Counted from the stretch's first letter, positions 24,361 through 34,070 are shown. The stretch is DNA of 47,812 bases from an uncultured Clostridia bacterium (GCA_947625245.1 CANQNO010000013.1:1-47812), one strand, 5' to 3'. Notes: generated by a model from the letters alone, not told the origin. Translations and numbers: made by a program.

Positions 24361-25241
24361 GGGCGGACCTTCACTGCGACTCTCTCACTTCAAAGCCCGC
24401 TTTCGCACAATTCGATTTAAAGGGTTTCAGGGCGGAAAAGGCATTTCAGTGCTTTGCGGTATTCACCCGCGGCAACGACGGGGCGGCATACGGCGCGGCT
24501 GCCGATTTGTTCCGCCGTATTTTTATCCCTCAAAACGGGTTTATGGCATACAAAAGCTATAAGGATTTGGATTACGCCGTAAAAAACGGGCTTGCCTGCT
24601 GCGCCCTGACCTGCGAGAACATAGGCTTTACCGACGGGCGTTACGAAGAGATTTTGCGTTTAAAGCGCGACGGCGCGGTTATGGCGTCGCTCGTCTGGAA
24701 CGAAGAAAACCCGCTTGCCTATCCCAATTCGCGCGGCGGCGGGAGGGAGAGACGCGGGCTCAAAAAAAAGGGCTTCGAAGCGCTGGAAGCGTTAAAATCG
24801 CTGGGCATCATAGCCGATATTTCCCACCTGTCGGACGGCGGCGCCGTACAGGTGTTAAAGAGCGGGGCGGTAGCGGTTGCAAGCCACTCCTGCGCCGACG
24901 CCGTATGTAAAAATCCCCGCAATCTTACCGACGGCCAGCTCAGACTTCTGGCGGACGCGGGCGGAGTTGCGGGAATTAATTTTTATGTAAAGTTTTTGGG
25001 CGGCGACGGCGGTTTTGCCGCCGTCGCCGCCCATTTAAAGCATATTATAAAGGTCGCGGGGGAAAATACGCCCGCCTTAGGGAGCGATTGGGACGGGGTT
25101 CCCCGCGGCGGCATAAAAATACTTCCGCGCGACATGCCCGCACTCTATTCCCATCTTTTAAAAGAGGGGTTCACCCCGCGGACGCTCGACAAAGTGTTTT
25201 ACAAAAATTTTTTCCGCGTATTGCAAATTGCGGGCGGCTGA
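24357..25241 (+). CDS. Membrane-dipeptidase family (M19) metallopeptidase
   Basis: A renal-dipeptidase-like zinc hydrolase of 294 residues starting with GTG overlapping the spoVM stop. The N-terminal 'RADLHCDSL' carries the first metal ligands (HxD); 'CENIGF', 'IADISHLSD', 'ASHSCADAV' and 'LGSDWDGV' provide the others. Such enzymes cleave dipeptides, sometimes including D-amino-acid or peptidoglycan-derived ones. It has no signal peptide, so it is probably cytoplasmic. Its place between spoVM and rpmB is not the Bacillus arrangement; a role in sporulation or peptide recycling is speculation. Confidence 0.88.
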   Translation: MRADLHCDSLTSKPAFAQFDLKGFRAEKAFQCFAVFTRGNDGAAYGAAADLFRRIFIPQNGFMAYKSYKDLDYAVKNGLACCALTCENIGFTDGRYEEILRLKRDGAVMASLVWNEENPLAYPNSRGGGRERRGLKKKGFEALEALKSLGIIADISHLSDGGAVQVLKSGAVAVASHSCADAVCKNPRNLTDGQLRLLADAGGVAGINFYVKFLGGDGGFAAVAAHLKHIIKVAGENTPALGSDWDGVPRGGIKILPRDMPALYSHLLKEGFTPRTLDKVFYKNFFRVLQIAGG

Positions 25242-25261
25242 AATGTAACTTTATATAAACT

Positions 25262-25293
25262 TAAGCGCGCGGGCTTTTGTGCCCGCGCGCTTA
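25262..25293. terminator. Bidirectional terminator between dipeptidase and rpmB
   Basis: A perfect 13-bp stem (25262-25274 with 25281-25293) with a six-base loop separates two convergent genes and would end both messages. Confidence 0.75.
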
Positions 25294-25309
25294 GCTTTAT
25301 GAATTTTGT

Positions 25310-25492
25310 TTAAGCTCTTTCTATTGATTTAAGGCATCTTGCGCACACATAGCCCGTAACGGTTTTGCCGCCGGATATATACGACACCTTCTGCACGTTG
25401 GCTTTAAAGGTCCTTCTGGTTCTTCTTTTGGAATGGCTCACGTTGTTGCCCGAAGTCTGACCCTTTCCGCATACTTCGCAAACTCTCGACAT
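25310..25492 (-). CDS. rpmB: 50S ribosomal protein L28, zinc-ribbon form
   Basis: Component of the large ribosomal subunit, 60 residues plus stop. '[20 protein letters not shown]' then '[14 protein letters not shown]' are the conserved start; 'CEVCGK' and 'CARC' form two CxxC pairs, the zinc-binding C+ form. I chose ATG 25492 over a TTG at 25498, because GGAGGT lies seven bases before it. The gene is on the opposite strand from the surrounding operon, a local inversion relative to Bacillus or an independent transcription unit. Confidence 0.95.
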   Translation of the reverse strand: MSRVCEVCGKGQTSGNNVSHSKRRTRRTFKANVQKVSYISGGKTVTGYVCARCLKSIERA

Positions 25493-25674
25493 ATTCAATA
25501 CCTCCGTGGGTTAAAATCGTTAAAAATAAAGCCGTTTTTTTACGACCTTTTTTAATATAACACGCCTTTTAAAAAAAATCAATCAAAAATCAATGCGGAA
25601 ATCTTTATTTTTTAATTAATTTTACAAAAAATCAAAGTCTGTGCAACGAAATTGATATATTTGTCGGTAAATAC

Positions 25675-25703
25675 TTGCAAAATACTTTTAAATGGTATAA
25701 AAT
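25675..25703 (+). promoter_or_regulatory. Promoter of the Asp23-fakA operon
   Basis: TTGCAA (25675-25680) and TAAAAT (25698-25703, within TATAAAAT) are 17 bases apart, upstream of the ATG at 25725. The other sequence between 25499 and 25674 is AT-rich and shows no gene. Confidence 0.65.
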
Positions 25704-25724
25704 AGCAAAAGGACAGGAGCTAAT

Positions 25725-26075
25725 ATGTCAGTAAACACAAGCAACGCATACGGCAAAATTTCCATATCCGATTCCGCCATCGCCAAAGTGGCAAAAAACG
25801 CAACGCTTGAATGTTACGGGATCGTAGACACCGTGTCAAGGCGTCTTTCCGATTCCCTGTCCGAGCTTTTGAAAAACCGTTCCGACGGCAAAGGCGTTAA
25901 AGTGATCACCAGCGGCGACAGGATTTTTATCGACGTAAACGTAATTATAAAATACGGCGTCTCCATAAACGCCGTCGCGGAGTCGCTCAAAGAAAGTATT
26001 AAATATAAAGTGGAACGCTTTACGGGCATGATAGTGGATACGGTAAACGTAAACATTATCGGCGTAAAGCTTTAA
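25725..26075 (+). CDS. Asp23/Gls24 (YloU-like) family protein
   Basis: 116-residue member of the alkaline-shock-protein family. 'GKISISDSAIAKVAKNATLE' and 'GDRIFIDVNVIIKYGVSINA' with 'VKYKVERFTGMIVDTVNVNI' like spacing match the fold; members are small cytoplasmic or membrane-associated proteins linked to envelope stress, with unknown biochemistry. It precedes fakA, as yloU precedes yloV in Bacillus. Alternative functions cannot be told from sequence. Confidence 0.88.
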   Translation: MSVNTSNAYGKISISDSAIAKVAKNATLECYGIVDTVSRRLSDSLSELLKNRSDGKGVKVITSGDRIFIDVNVIIKYGVSINAVAESLKESIKYKVERFTGMIVDTVNVNIIGVKL

Positions 26076-26150
26076 GCGCGCAATTCTTTTTCGGGTTGCG
26101 CTCTTTCTCTATGCGCGTTTTCTTCCGCGCACCTTATAACAAGGAGTAAT

Positions 26151-27806
26151 ATGCAAAAAACGGTAAACAGCACCGAATTCCGCAAGATGGTGGCTTCGGG
26201 CGCCAGAATGCTTGAAATCAACAGGGCAAAAGTTGACGCTTTAAACGTTTTCCCCGTTCCCGACGGGGATACGGGCACAAATATGTCGCTCACTATGCAA
26301 TCGGCTGTAAAGGAGATGAACGCCTGCGCTTCAAACCGCTTTGACGAGATTTGCAGTGCGGTGTCAAAGGGCGCTTTAAAGGGCGCGCGCGGCAATTCGG
26401 GAGTTATTTCTTCGCAGATTTTTAAAGGCATTTGCGAAGTTTTGAAAAACACCAAAGACGGTTTCGATACAAAGACTTTTGCAAAGGCGATGGAGGCGGG
26501 CACCAAAGTGGCTTACGGCGCCGTCTCTATTCCCAAAGAGGGCACCATATTAACGGTTATGCGCCTTATGAGCGAATCGGCAGGCTCGCTTGCCGGCAAG
26601 CACAGGGACTTTGTGGATTTCCTCACTGCGTTGATAGCCGTCGGCGACGAAGCGCTTGCCAAAACCCCCGATCTTTTGCCCGTATTAAAAAAGGCGGGAG
26701 TTGTGGACTCGGGCGGCGTGGGGCTTATGACCATAATGCGCGGATTTTTAGCCGCGCTTTCGGGCGAAGAGAGCGATTTGGGCGATATCCCCACCGAAGC
26801 CGCAACCGAAGTTAAGAGCGACGAGGACCTTTTCGGCGACAACTCCGACATAATAAACCTCGATTTGGGCGATATCGAATTTGCCTATTGCACCGAATTT
26901 TTCGTAATCAACTTAAAACAGATGACCACCCTCGCCGATATCGACAGGCTCAAAGAAAAGCTGATGCAGATAGGCGACAGCGTAATCTGCATAGGCGACC
27001 TCGAGCTCATTAAAGTGCACGTCCACACCAACACCCCGGGCATTGCGCTCACATATGCGCTGGAACTGGGCGAGCTGGACAGAATAAAAATAGAAAACAT
27101 GCTCGAAGAGAACCGCGCGCTAAAAGCCAAACTCGAAGCCGAAAAGAAAGAGATGGGTATGCTGGCGATTTGTGCGGGCGCGGGGCTCGAAGAGATTTTC
27201 AAAGACCTATTGTGCGACAGGGTGATAGAGGGCGGACAGACCATGAACCCCTCCGCGCAGGATATAGCGGACGCGGTGCAAAAGATAAACGCTTCCAACG
27301 TATTTGTGTTCCCCAACAACTCCAACGTGATTTTGGCTGCGGAACAGGCTAAAGCGCTTGTAAATAACCGTACTATTCACGTAATACCCACCAAAAACGT
27401 GCCTCAGGGCTTTGCGGCGGCGCTCGCCTTCGACCCCGAAGCTTCCGTTCCCGAAAACAAGACCAATATGACCCATGCCATAGACAACGTCGCCTCAGGG
27501 CAGGTAACCTACGCGGTGCGCAACACCACGATGAACGGGTTCAAACTCAAAGAGGGCGACATTATAGGTTTGGACAACAAGCGTATTCTCGCCAAAGGCG
27601 ACAACATAGACGATACAACTTTAAAGCTTATTAAGGCTTTAAAGGACGACGAACACGAGATGATAACCCTTTATTACGGCGAGGGCGTAACCGAGGAAGA
27701 GGCGCAGGCGCTTGCCGACAAGGTATCCGCCGAATACCCCGATTGCGACGTGGACTTCCACTGCGGCGGCCAGCCCGTTTACTACTATATGGTTTCGCTC
27801 GAATAG
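26151..27806 (+). CDS. fakA: Fatty acid kinase catalytic subunit (FakA/YloV-like)
   Basis: 551 residues. The N-terminal DhaL-type nucleotide domain has 'VDALNVFPVPDGDTGTNMSL' (residues about 25-44) and 'KGALKGARGNSGVISSQIF'; a middle domain follows and a DegV-related C-terminal domain ends the protein. FakA phosphorylates fatty acids held by FakB (DegV) proteins so they can enter phospholipid synthesis. A DegV-family protein is encoded at 4769. AAGGAG lies before the ATG. It follows the Asp23 gene by 75 bases, the order known from Bacillus and Staphylococcus. Confidence 0.93.
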   Translation: MQKTVNSTEFRKMVASGARMLEINRAKVDALNVFPVPDGDTGTNMSLTMQSAVKEMNACASNRFDEICSAVSKGALKGARGNSGVISSQIFKGICEVLKNTKDGFDTKTFAKAMEAGTKVAYGAVSIPKEGTILTVMRLMSESAGSLAGKHRDFVDFLTALIAVGDEALAKTPDLLPVLKKAGVVDSGGVGLMTIMRGFLAALSGEESDLGDIPTEAATEVKSDEDLFGDNSDIINLDLGDIEFAYCTEFFVINLKQMTTLADIDRLKEKLMQIGDSVICIGDLELIKVHVHTNTPGIALTYALELGELDRIKIENMLEENRALKAKLEAEKKEMGMLAICAGAGLEEIFKDLLCDRVIEGGQTMNPSAQDIADAVQKINASNVFVFPNNSNVILAAEQAKALVNNRTIHVIPTKNVPQGFAAALAFDPEASVPENKTNMTHAIDNVASGQVTYAVRNTTMNGFKLKEGDIIGLDNKRILAKGDNIDDTTLKLIKALKDDEHEMITLYYGEGVTEEEAQALADKVSAEYPDCDVDFHCGGQPVYYYMVSLE

Positions 27807-27822
27807 ATTTTTAAAAGGTACA

Positions 27823-27844
27823 AAAGGGAGCTTCGGCTCCCTTT
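27823..27844 (+). terminator. UUCG hairpin after fakA
   Basis: A 9-bp stem (27823-27831 with 27836-27844) capped by a TTCG tetraloop lies between fakA and recG. It lacks a long T tail, so it may only attenuate or stabilise the mRNA end. Confidence 0.55.
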
Positions 27845-27862
27845 ATTGATAATACGCAAAAT

Positions 27863-29869
27863 ATGAAGCTCACTTCTTTGAAGTTCGTCTCCGAAAAGAG
27901 GGAAAAGGACTTTAACAAACTTAATATCTACACCGCCGAACAGCTTTTAAAGCTCTACCCGCGCGACTACCTCGACCTTACGCACGTCACGCTCTTGCGC
28001 GACGCATATCACAACGACAAAATACTGACGGTGTGCGAGGTTTTAAACGTAGAGGCAAACAGGTATTCAAAGCGCCCTTACGTAAAGGCGTTATGCCAGC
28101 AAAGCGGGCAAATTTTTACGGCTATATGGTTTAACCAGCCCTACGTCGCGCAAAAGCTGACCACGGGTGAATATCTGTTTTACGGGCGGGTGCAAAACAA
28201 GTACGGCATGGGCTGCCAAATGGTGAACCCGTCTTTCGAAAAAGCCGAAAAATCCCAACGTTTACAGGGAATAATCCCCGTATATCCCCTTTCGGGTTCG
28301 CTCACGCAGGGGGTAGTGCGCACGGCGGTGATGCAGGCGCTGCAAAAAGTGGATTGCCCCGCATATATCCCCCAGCCATTGCAAAAAAAATACAACTTGA
28401 TTCCCCTTTCCGAGGCATATTTCAAGTTGCACTCTCCCGCCTCGCAAAGAGATATAAAGGAAGCTTCCGAAAGGATAGCGCTCGAAGAGTACTTTTTGCT
28501 TATTTCGGCTTTTAAAGTAATAAAGGGCGACAGGGACGACGCCCGCATGAACGCCTATCCCGTGACCCGCGCGGAAGTGGAGAGCTTTATTTCCCGCTTT
28601 CCCTTTGAATTTACGGCGGGGCAAAAGGAAGCGGTGGAGGATATTTTCAAAACGGTAAAATCCCCCCGCAAAATGAACAGGCTGTTGCAGGGCGACGTGG
28701 GCAGCGGCAAAACGGCTGTCGCGCTCGCGGGCATATATATGGCGGTAAAATCGGGATACCAGGCGGCAATGATAGCCCCCACCGAAGTGCTTGCCGTGCA
28801 AAACGGCGGGCTTTTGAAAAAGTATTTCCCCGAATATACGGTAAAGGTTTTAACGGGCTCGACACCCGCCGCCGAAAAGCGTGAAATAAAAAAGGGGCTT
28901 GCAAGCGGCGCGGTGGATATAATCTGCGGCACCCACGCCGTAATACAGGACGACGTGGAGTTTAAACGGCTCTCTTTCGTCGTCTGCGACGAACAGCACC
29001 GCTTCGGCGTGGCGCAGCGCTCTTCCCTCACCGAAAAGGGCGACGGCTGCGACGTCCTCGTAATGTCGGCAACGCCTATCCCGCGCACCCTCTCGCTCAT
29101 TTTTTACGGCGATCTGGACATAACCACAATTAAAGACAAGCCCCGCTCGCGTCAGGAGATCTCAACGTCGATAATACCCGAAAGAAAGTACAAAGATATG
29201 CTGCGCTATGTTGCGGAACAGGCGGCAAAGGGCTTGCAGACATATTTTGTGTGCCCTAAGATAGAGGGCGACGACGAGGGCACCGTAATGTCGGTTACCG
29301 AGCTGTTTGAAGATCTTAAAGAAAAGATGCCGGGCGTACGGTTGGCGCTCCTGCACGGCAAAATGCGCGACAAGCAGAAAAACGAAATTATGGCGGCGTT
29401 TAAGGCTAAGGAATACGACTGCCTTGTGTCCACCACGGTAATAGAAGTGGGTGTGGACGTGCCCGACGCAACCACAATGATAATTTACAACGCCGAACGC
29501 TTCGGGCTTTCACAGCTCCACCAGTTGCGGGGCAGAGTGGGCAGGAGCGACAAAAAGAGCTATTGCTTTTTACTGCCGGGTTCTGACACGGAAGAGGCGC
29601 GCGAACGGCTCAACGTAATAAAGAACAGTTCGGACGGCTTCGAAATAGCCGACGCCGACCTCAAACTCCGCGGCGGGGGCGACTTTATGGGTACGCGGCA
29701 GTCGGGCAGGATGCTTTCCGAAATCAAAAATTTAAAATTCCCCGTCTCCACCGTATTTCTCGCAAAAGCCATTTCGGACGAAGCCTTTTCGGGTGCGTTC
29801 GATATAAAGCTTCTATCGCGCATAGCCGCCGAAAAGTACGAAAGTTTAAAGGACGTAATTTTAAATTGA
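27863..29869 (+). CDS. recG: ATP-dependent DNA helicase RecG
   Basis: Branch-migrating helicase that remodels stalled forks and recombination intermediates. 668 residues: an N-terminal wedge/OB domain, then helicase motifs 'GDVGSGKTAVALAG' (Walker A), 'GTHAVIQDDVEF', 'DEQHRFGVAQR', 'MSATPIPRTLSL', 'VSTTVIEVGVDVPDATTM' and 'HQLRGRVGRSDKKSYC'. The N-terminus is a little shorter than in E. coli. No ribosome binding site is clear before the ATG at 27863; a GATAAT lies nine bases upstream, so a leaderless message is possible but not well supported. Confidence 0.96.
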   Translation: MKLTSLKFVSEKREKDFNKLNIYTAEQLLKLYPRDYLDLTHVTLLRDAYHNDKILTVCEVLNVEANRYSKRPYVKALCQQSGQIFTAIWFNQPYVAQKLTTGEYLFYGRVQNKYGMGCQMVNPSFEKAEKSQRLQGIIPVYPLSGSLTQGVVRTAVMQALQKVDCPAYIPQPLQKKYNLIPLSEAYFKLHSPASQRDIKEASERIALEEYFLLISAFKVIKGDRDDARMNAYPVTRAEVESFISRFPFEFTAGQKEAVEDIFKTVKSPRKMNRLLQGDVGSGKTAVALAGIYMAVKSGYQAAMIAPTEVLAVQNGGLLKKYFPEYTVKVLTGSTPAAEKREIKKGLASGAVDIICGTHAVIQDDVEFKRLSFVVCDEQHRFGVAQRSSLTEKGDGCDVLVMSATPIPRTLSLIFYGDLDITTIKDKPRSRQEISTSIIPERKYKDMLRYVAEQAAKGLQTYFVCPKIEGDDEGTVMSVTELFEDLKEKMPGVRLALLHGKMRDKQKNEIMAAFKAKEYDCLVSTTVIEVGVDVPDATTMIIYNAERFGLSQLHQLRGRVGRSDKKSYCFLLPGSDTEEARERLNVIKNSSDGFEIADADLKLRGGGDFMGTRQSGRMLSEIKNLKFPVSTVFLAKAISDEAFSGAFDIKLLSRIAAEKYESLKDVILN

Positions 29870-29885
29870 CGGCATAAAACCCACA

Positions 29886-29916
29886 CGGCGGGCGGCGCAT
29901 TTTGCGCCGCCCGCCG
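29886..29916 (+). terminator. Terminator of recG
   Basis: A GC-rich stem (29886-29898 with 29904-29916, at least 13 bp) with a T-rich loop and a short T tail lies just after recG. Confidence 0.7.
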
Positions 29917-29967
29917 CCGTTTATGGCGGATATTTCTAAGGCGCTTTCAGGTTTAGCCAACCCCGTA

Positions 29968-29996
29968 TTGACTTTAATACGTAATTGTGTTAAACT
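29968..29996 (+). promoter_or_regulatory. Promoter of the GH13 gene
   Basis: TTGACT (29968-29973), 17-base spacer, TAAACT (29991-29996), followed by AAAGGAC and the ATG at 30031. Confidence 0.6.
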
Positions 29997-30030
29997 TTAT
30001 TGCGTACAATAAAGGCGTAAAGGACAGACC

Positions 30031-32079
30031 ATGATAGACAAAACCGCGCTTTTCAGCGACGAAACAGAACTTTTCAAAACTCCGTACAACTCTTCGCGGG
30101 GGGATACCGTAACGTTGCGCCTGCGCGCGCCCGCCGCGGAGTACTTAAACGTTTTTGTGGCGGTAAACGGAGTAAAACGGCGCATGAAAAAGGCAAAACC
30201 GCCATTTAAAAACGCGGATTGCGGCGGAATATTCGACTTTTACGAATACTCTTTTAAATGCAACGCCAAAACCGCCTCGTACCACTTTATTGTATCCGAC
30301 AGGGACGGGCAGCTCTACTACAACCGTTCGGGCGCGGGCGACGCGTTGAAAACGGAATACGATTTTAAAATAATAAACGGCTATTCCGTGCCCGACTGGG
30401 TGAGGGGCGCGGTGTTTTACCAAATTTTCCCCGACCGCTTTTTTAACGGCAACCCCGCAAACGACGTTAAAAACAACGAATTTTATTACACGGGCGGGCA
30501 CTCGGTGGAAGTGCGCGACTGGAACTCCCCGCCTTCCGCAACCGACGTAAACCGCTTTTACGGCGGCGACCTGCAGGGCGTGGAGCAAAAGCTGAACTAT
30601 CTTGCGGGTTTGGGAGTGGAGGCTATTTACTTAAACCCCGTATTCGTGGCGCCCTCCAACCACAAGTACGACGTGCAGGACTACGACTATATCGACCCGC
30701 ACCTCGCCGTTATTTCGGACGACCTCGAATACCGCATGCAGGATTGGGAAAAGCACAACGGCTACGCCCCCATGTATATCCGTCGGACTACTTGCAGGGA
30801 AAATCTCGAAGAGAGCAACCGCTATTTCTGTTCCCTCGTACAAAAAATACACAAAGCGGGCATGAAAATCATACTCGACGGCGTATTCAACCACTGCGGG
30901 TCTTTCAACAAGTGGATGGACAAGGAGGGAGTATATCTCAACAAAAAGGGATATAAAAAAGGGGCGTACCAATCGGTGAAAAGCCCTTACCGCAAATTTT
31001 TCAAATTCGACGACCCCGCCGAAGCGCACAGCGGTTACGAGGGCTGGTGGAATTATCCCACTTTGCCCAAACTCAATTACGAAAACAGCCGCGGGCTTGT
31101 AAACCGCATACTTAAAATAGGCGCAAAGTGGGTTTCCGCGCCGTTCTGCGCGGACGGCTGGCGGCTCGACGTAGCGGCGGATTTGGGGCACGGCGAAGAG
31201 TTCAACCACAAATTCTGGAAAAAATTCCGCAAAGCCGTAAAAACGGCAAATCCCGAAGCCTTTATCCTCGCCGAACATTACGGCTCGCCCGGAAAGTGGC
31301 TTAACGGCGGGGAGTGGGATTCGGTGATGAATTACGACGCCTTTATGGAGCCTGTAAGCTGGTTTTTGACGGGCATGGAGAAGCACTCGCGCGCGTTCGA
31401 CCCCGAAAAATACCGTAACGGCGAGGCGTTTTTTGCGGCTATGACAAAGAATATGGCAAAATTGCCCCGGCCCGCCCTCGATTCTGCTTTAAACCAGCTC
31501 TCCAACCACGACCATTCGCGGTTTCTCACCCGCACCAACCGCACCGCGGGTTCGGTTGCGGCGGACGGGACGGAGGCGGCGGATAAAAATACCGACAAGC
31601 GGATAATGGAGCTTGCCGTGCTCATACAGATGACCTGGCCGGGCGCGCCCGGAATATACTACGCCGACGAGGCGGGGCAGACGGGCTGGACTGATCCCGA
31701 CAGCCGCCGCACCTATCCCTGGGGCGCAGAGGACAAAGGGCTTTTGGAATTTCATAAAGCGGCGGTAAAACTCAGAAAAAAAATTTCCTGCCTCAAATGC
31801 GGCAGTATTATGCCCCTGTGCGCGGGGGACGGATATATCGCTTACGGCAGGTTCGACGCAAAGTCGGCTTGTATAGTCGCGGTAAACTGCTCTGACAAAC
31901 AAATAGAAATATCCCTGCCCGTAATGAGGCTCGGCTTGCCCGACGGCGCAAAAATCGTGCCCGAATTTTTATGCGCGGACGAAAATATAAAAAGCGGCGG
32001 GGAGATAATAATCGCCGCAAACGGGCTGGCGCAGATTTCCCTGCCTGCGGCGGGCGGCGCGGTTTATGTATGCCGTTAA
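30031..32079 (+). CDS. Glycoside hydrolase family 13, neopullulanase/cyclomaltodextrinase-like
   Basis: 682 residues, no signal peptide, so probably cytoplasmic. Residues 1-115 resemble a CBM34-type beta-sandwich; the barrel begins with 'GAVFYQIFPDRFFNGNP' and has 'FYGGDLQGVEQKLNYLAGLG' and 'NPVFVAPSNHKYDVQDYDYI'. The catalytic triad reads D380 ('DGWRLDVA'), E415 ('ILAEHYG') and D494 ('LSNHDHSR'). Enzymes of this group hydrolyse maltodextrins, pullulan or cyclodextrins. A tryptophan/tyrosine-rich insertion at about 230-265 and another at 295-345 are longer than usual. With glgB next door it likely works on glycogen or imported maltodextrin; exact specificity is open. Confidence 0.88.
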   Translation: MIDKTALFSDETELFKTPYNSSRGDTVTLRLRAPAAEYLNVFVAVNGVKRRMKKAKPPFKNADCGGIFDFYEYSFKCNAKTASYHFIVSDRDGQLYYNRSGAGDALKTEYDFKIINGYSVPDWVRGAVFYQIFPDRFFNGNPANDVKNNEFYYTGGHSVEVRDWNSPPSATDVNRFYGGDLQGVEQKLNYLAGLGVEAIYLNPVFVAPSNHKYDVQDYDYIDPHLAVISDDLEYRMQDWEKHNGYAPMYIRRTTCRENLEESNRYFCSLVQKIHKAGMKIILDGVFNHCGSFNKWMDKEGVYLNKKGYKKGAYQSVKSPYRKFFKFDDPAEAHSGYEGWWNYPTLPKLNYENSRGLVNRILKIGAKWVSAPFCADGWRLDVAADLGHGEEFNHKFWKKFRKAVKTANPEAFILAEHYGSPGKWLNGGEWDSVMNYDAFMEPVSWFLTGMEKHSRAFDPEKYRNGEAFFAAMTKNMAKLPRPALDSALNQLSNHDHSRFLTRTNRTAGSVAADGTEAADKNTDKRIMELAVLIQMTWPGAPGIYYADEAGQTGWTDPDSRRTYPWGAEDKGLLEFHKAAVKLRKKISCLKCGSIMPLCAGDGYIAYGRFDAKSACIVAVNCSDKQIEISLPVMRLGLPDGAKIVPEFLCADENIKSGGEIIIAANGLAQISLPAAGGAVYVCR

Positions 32080-32123
32080 GGCAAATTGTAGGTCTTAAAC
32101 TCAATACAGGTATCGTTTTTTGA

Positions 32124-32129
32124 TATAGT
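32124..32129 (+). promoter_or_regulatory. Extended -10 element just before glgB
   Basis: TG-A-TATAGT (extended -10 form) lies ten bases before the glgB ATG at 32140; no convincing -35 is seen. An AAGGTC that might act as ribosome binding site falls in the ten bases. If this promoter is used, the leader is only a few bases long. Confidence 0.4.
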
Positions 32130-32139
32130 AAAGGTCATT

Positions 32140-34023
32140 ATGGAAAAATTTTTCGGCGACGCGGACAGATATCTTTTTCACCGCGGCACTCATTACAGGC
32201 TCTATGAAAAGATGGGCGCGCACCCCGTTGAGGAAAACGGGGTCAAAGGCGTACGGTTTGTGCTGTGGGCGCCCTCCGCGCGGGCTGTGTGCGTGGTTTC
32301 GGACGGTAACGGCTGGACGCCCTGGCAAGACGTAATGCAAAAGACCGACGACTCTGTGTGGGAGCTGTTCGTACCCGGCATGTGCGAGGGGGTAAAATAC
32401 AAATTTTTGGTTGTCCGCGCCGACGGGAGCGAAGTGCTTAAAACCGACCCGTACGCCTTTTCGTTAGAACTCCGCCCGAATAACGCCTGCATAGTGTTCG
32501 ACACGGACAAATTCGTGTGGAACGACGGGGAGTGGCTTAAAGAAAAGAGAGAGGAAAACTTTTTAAAAAAGCCCATGGCGGTGTACGAAGTGCATTTGGG
32601 CAGCTGGAATAAGGACTTGTCCAAAGAAGATGAGGATAAATTCTTCAACTACCGCGAGCTTGCGCACCGGCTTGCCAAATACGTAAATTATATGGGCTAT
32701 ACCCACGTAGAGCTGATGGGGATATGCGAATACCCTTACGACCCCTCGTGGGGGTATCAGGTGACGGGCTATTTTGCGCCCACGGCGCGTTACGGTTCGC
32801 CAAAAGATTTTCAATATTTTGTGGATTACATGCACAAAAACGGGATAGGGGTCATCCTAGATTGGGTGCCCGCCCATTTTCCCAAAGACGAATCGGGGCT
32901 TGCCCGTTTTGACGGAACGCCCCTTTACGAATATGCCGACCCGCTGCGCGCCGAATACCCGGAGTGGGGCACGGTGGCGTTCGACCTCGGCAAAAAAGAA
33001 GTTTCGGGGTTTTTAATCGCCTCCGCCCTGTTTTGGGTGGAAAAATATCATATAGACGCTTTGCGCGCGGACGCCGTGGCGGCTATGTTCTTCAACAGCT
33101 TCGGCAGAAAGGAGTGGCGCCCTAACATATACGGCGGAGACGAAAATCTGGAAAGTTACGAGTTTTTCCGCCACCTTAACAGCATATTGCGGGAGCGCAC
33201 CTCCGCGTACCTTATAGCCGAGGACAGCTCTATCGTAGCGGGGGTGACCAAACCCGTAAAAGAGGGCGGGTTCGGCTTCGGTTTAAAATGGAATATGGGC
33301 TGGATGAACGACACCCTCGCCTATATCAAAAAAGACCCCGTATACCGCTCCTATCACCACGGTCTGCTCACCCATACGTTCGACTACATTTACGATGAAA
33401 ACTATATTCTCGTGCTCTCGCACGACGAGGTAGTATACGGCAAGGGCAGCATGTACCGCAAGTTCGCCGGCAACGATATGGACAAGTTGGGCAGTTTAAA
33501 GGCGCTGTACACCATGATGGCGGGGCACCCGGGCAAAAAATTGCTGTTTATGGGGCAGGACTTTGCGCAGATAAACGAGTGGAATTTCCGCACGGGGCTC
33601 GATTGGTATCTTGCCGACGATATTGGTCACCGCGACGTAATGGATTGCGTACGCGCCCTTTTGCACTTATACAGAGAGCGCCCCGTTTTATATGACGACT
33701 GCGGCAATCCCAAAACTTTTGAATGGATAAACAGCGGCGATTACAACCGCAACATATTCACTTTTATACGTCGCAACCCGTGGAATTATAACGACGCCCT
33801 AATCTTCGTAATAAACTTCGCGCCCGTTTTCAGGGAAGATATGGGGGTGGGAGCGCCGCACGGCGGAATATACAGGCGAATTTTTTCCACTTATCCCGAC
33901 GGCTCGCCCCTGAATATCAGGGCTAAAAAAGAGCTTTGCGACGGCAGGGAATACAAGCTCATATTCGGGCTTCGCCCCTTTGAAGGGGTAATCTTCGAAA
34001 TTCCTCCCGAAAAGGACGTTTGA
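32140..34023 (+). CDS. glgB: 1,4-alpha-glucan branching enzyme
   Basis: Introduces alpha-1,6 branches into glycogen. 627 residues: an N-terminal CBM48 domain ('GVRFVLWAPSARAVCVVSDG', 'NGW'), then a GH13 barrel with 'ELMGICEYPYDPSWGYQVTG' and 'GVILDWVPAHFPKDESGL'. Catalytic residues are D311 ('LRADAVAAM') and E361 ('YLIAEDSS'), with the third acid in 'LSHDEVVYGKGSM'. Most GlgB have 'LRVDAVASM', so the core is standard. Other glycogen genes (glgA, glgC) are not in the window. It follows the GH13 gene on the same strand but has its own -10-like element. Confidence 0.95.
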   Translation: MEKFFGDADRYLFHRGTHYRLYEKMGAHPVEENGVKGVRFVLWAPSARAVCVVSDGNGWTPWQDVMQKTDDSVWELFVPGMCEGVKYKFLVVRADGSEVLKTDPYAFSLELRPNNACIVFDTDKFVWNDGEWLKEKREENFLKKPMAVYEVHLGSWNKDLSKEDEDKFFNYRELAHRLAKYVNYMGYTHVELMGICEYPYDPSWGYQVTGYFAPTARYGSPKDFQYFVDYMHKNGIGVILDWVPAHFPKDESGLARFDGTPLYEYADPLRAEYPEWGTVAFDLGKKEVSGFLIASALFWVEKYHIDALRADAVAAMFFNSFGRKEWRPNIYGGDENLESYEFFRHLNSILRERTSAYLIAEDSSIVAGVTKPVKEGGFGFGLKWNMGWMNDTLAYIKKDPVYRSYHHGLLTHTFDYIYDENYILVLSHDEVVYGKGSMYRKFAGNDMDKLGSLKALYTMMAGHPGKKLLFMGQDFAQINEWNFRTGLDWYLADDIGHRDVMDCVRALLHLYRERPVLYDDCGNPKTFEWINSGDYNRNIFTFIRRNPWNYNDALIFVINFAPVFREDMGVGAPHGGIYRRIFSTYPDGSPLNIRAKKELCDGREYKLIFGLRPFEGVIFEIPPEKDV

Positions 34024-34070
34024 GCTTTTCCCAAATAAAAAAAGCAAAAATGATTTTTTAAGCCGGGTTG

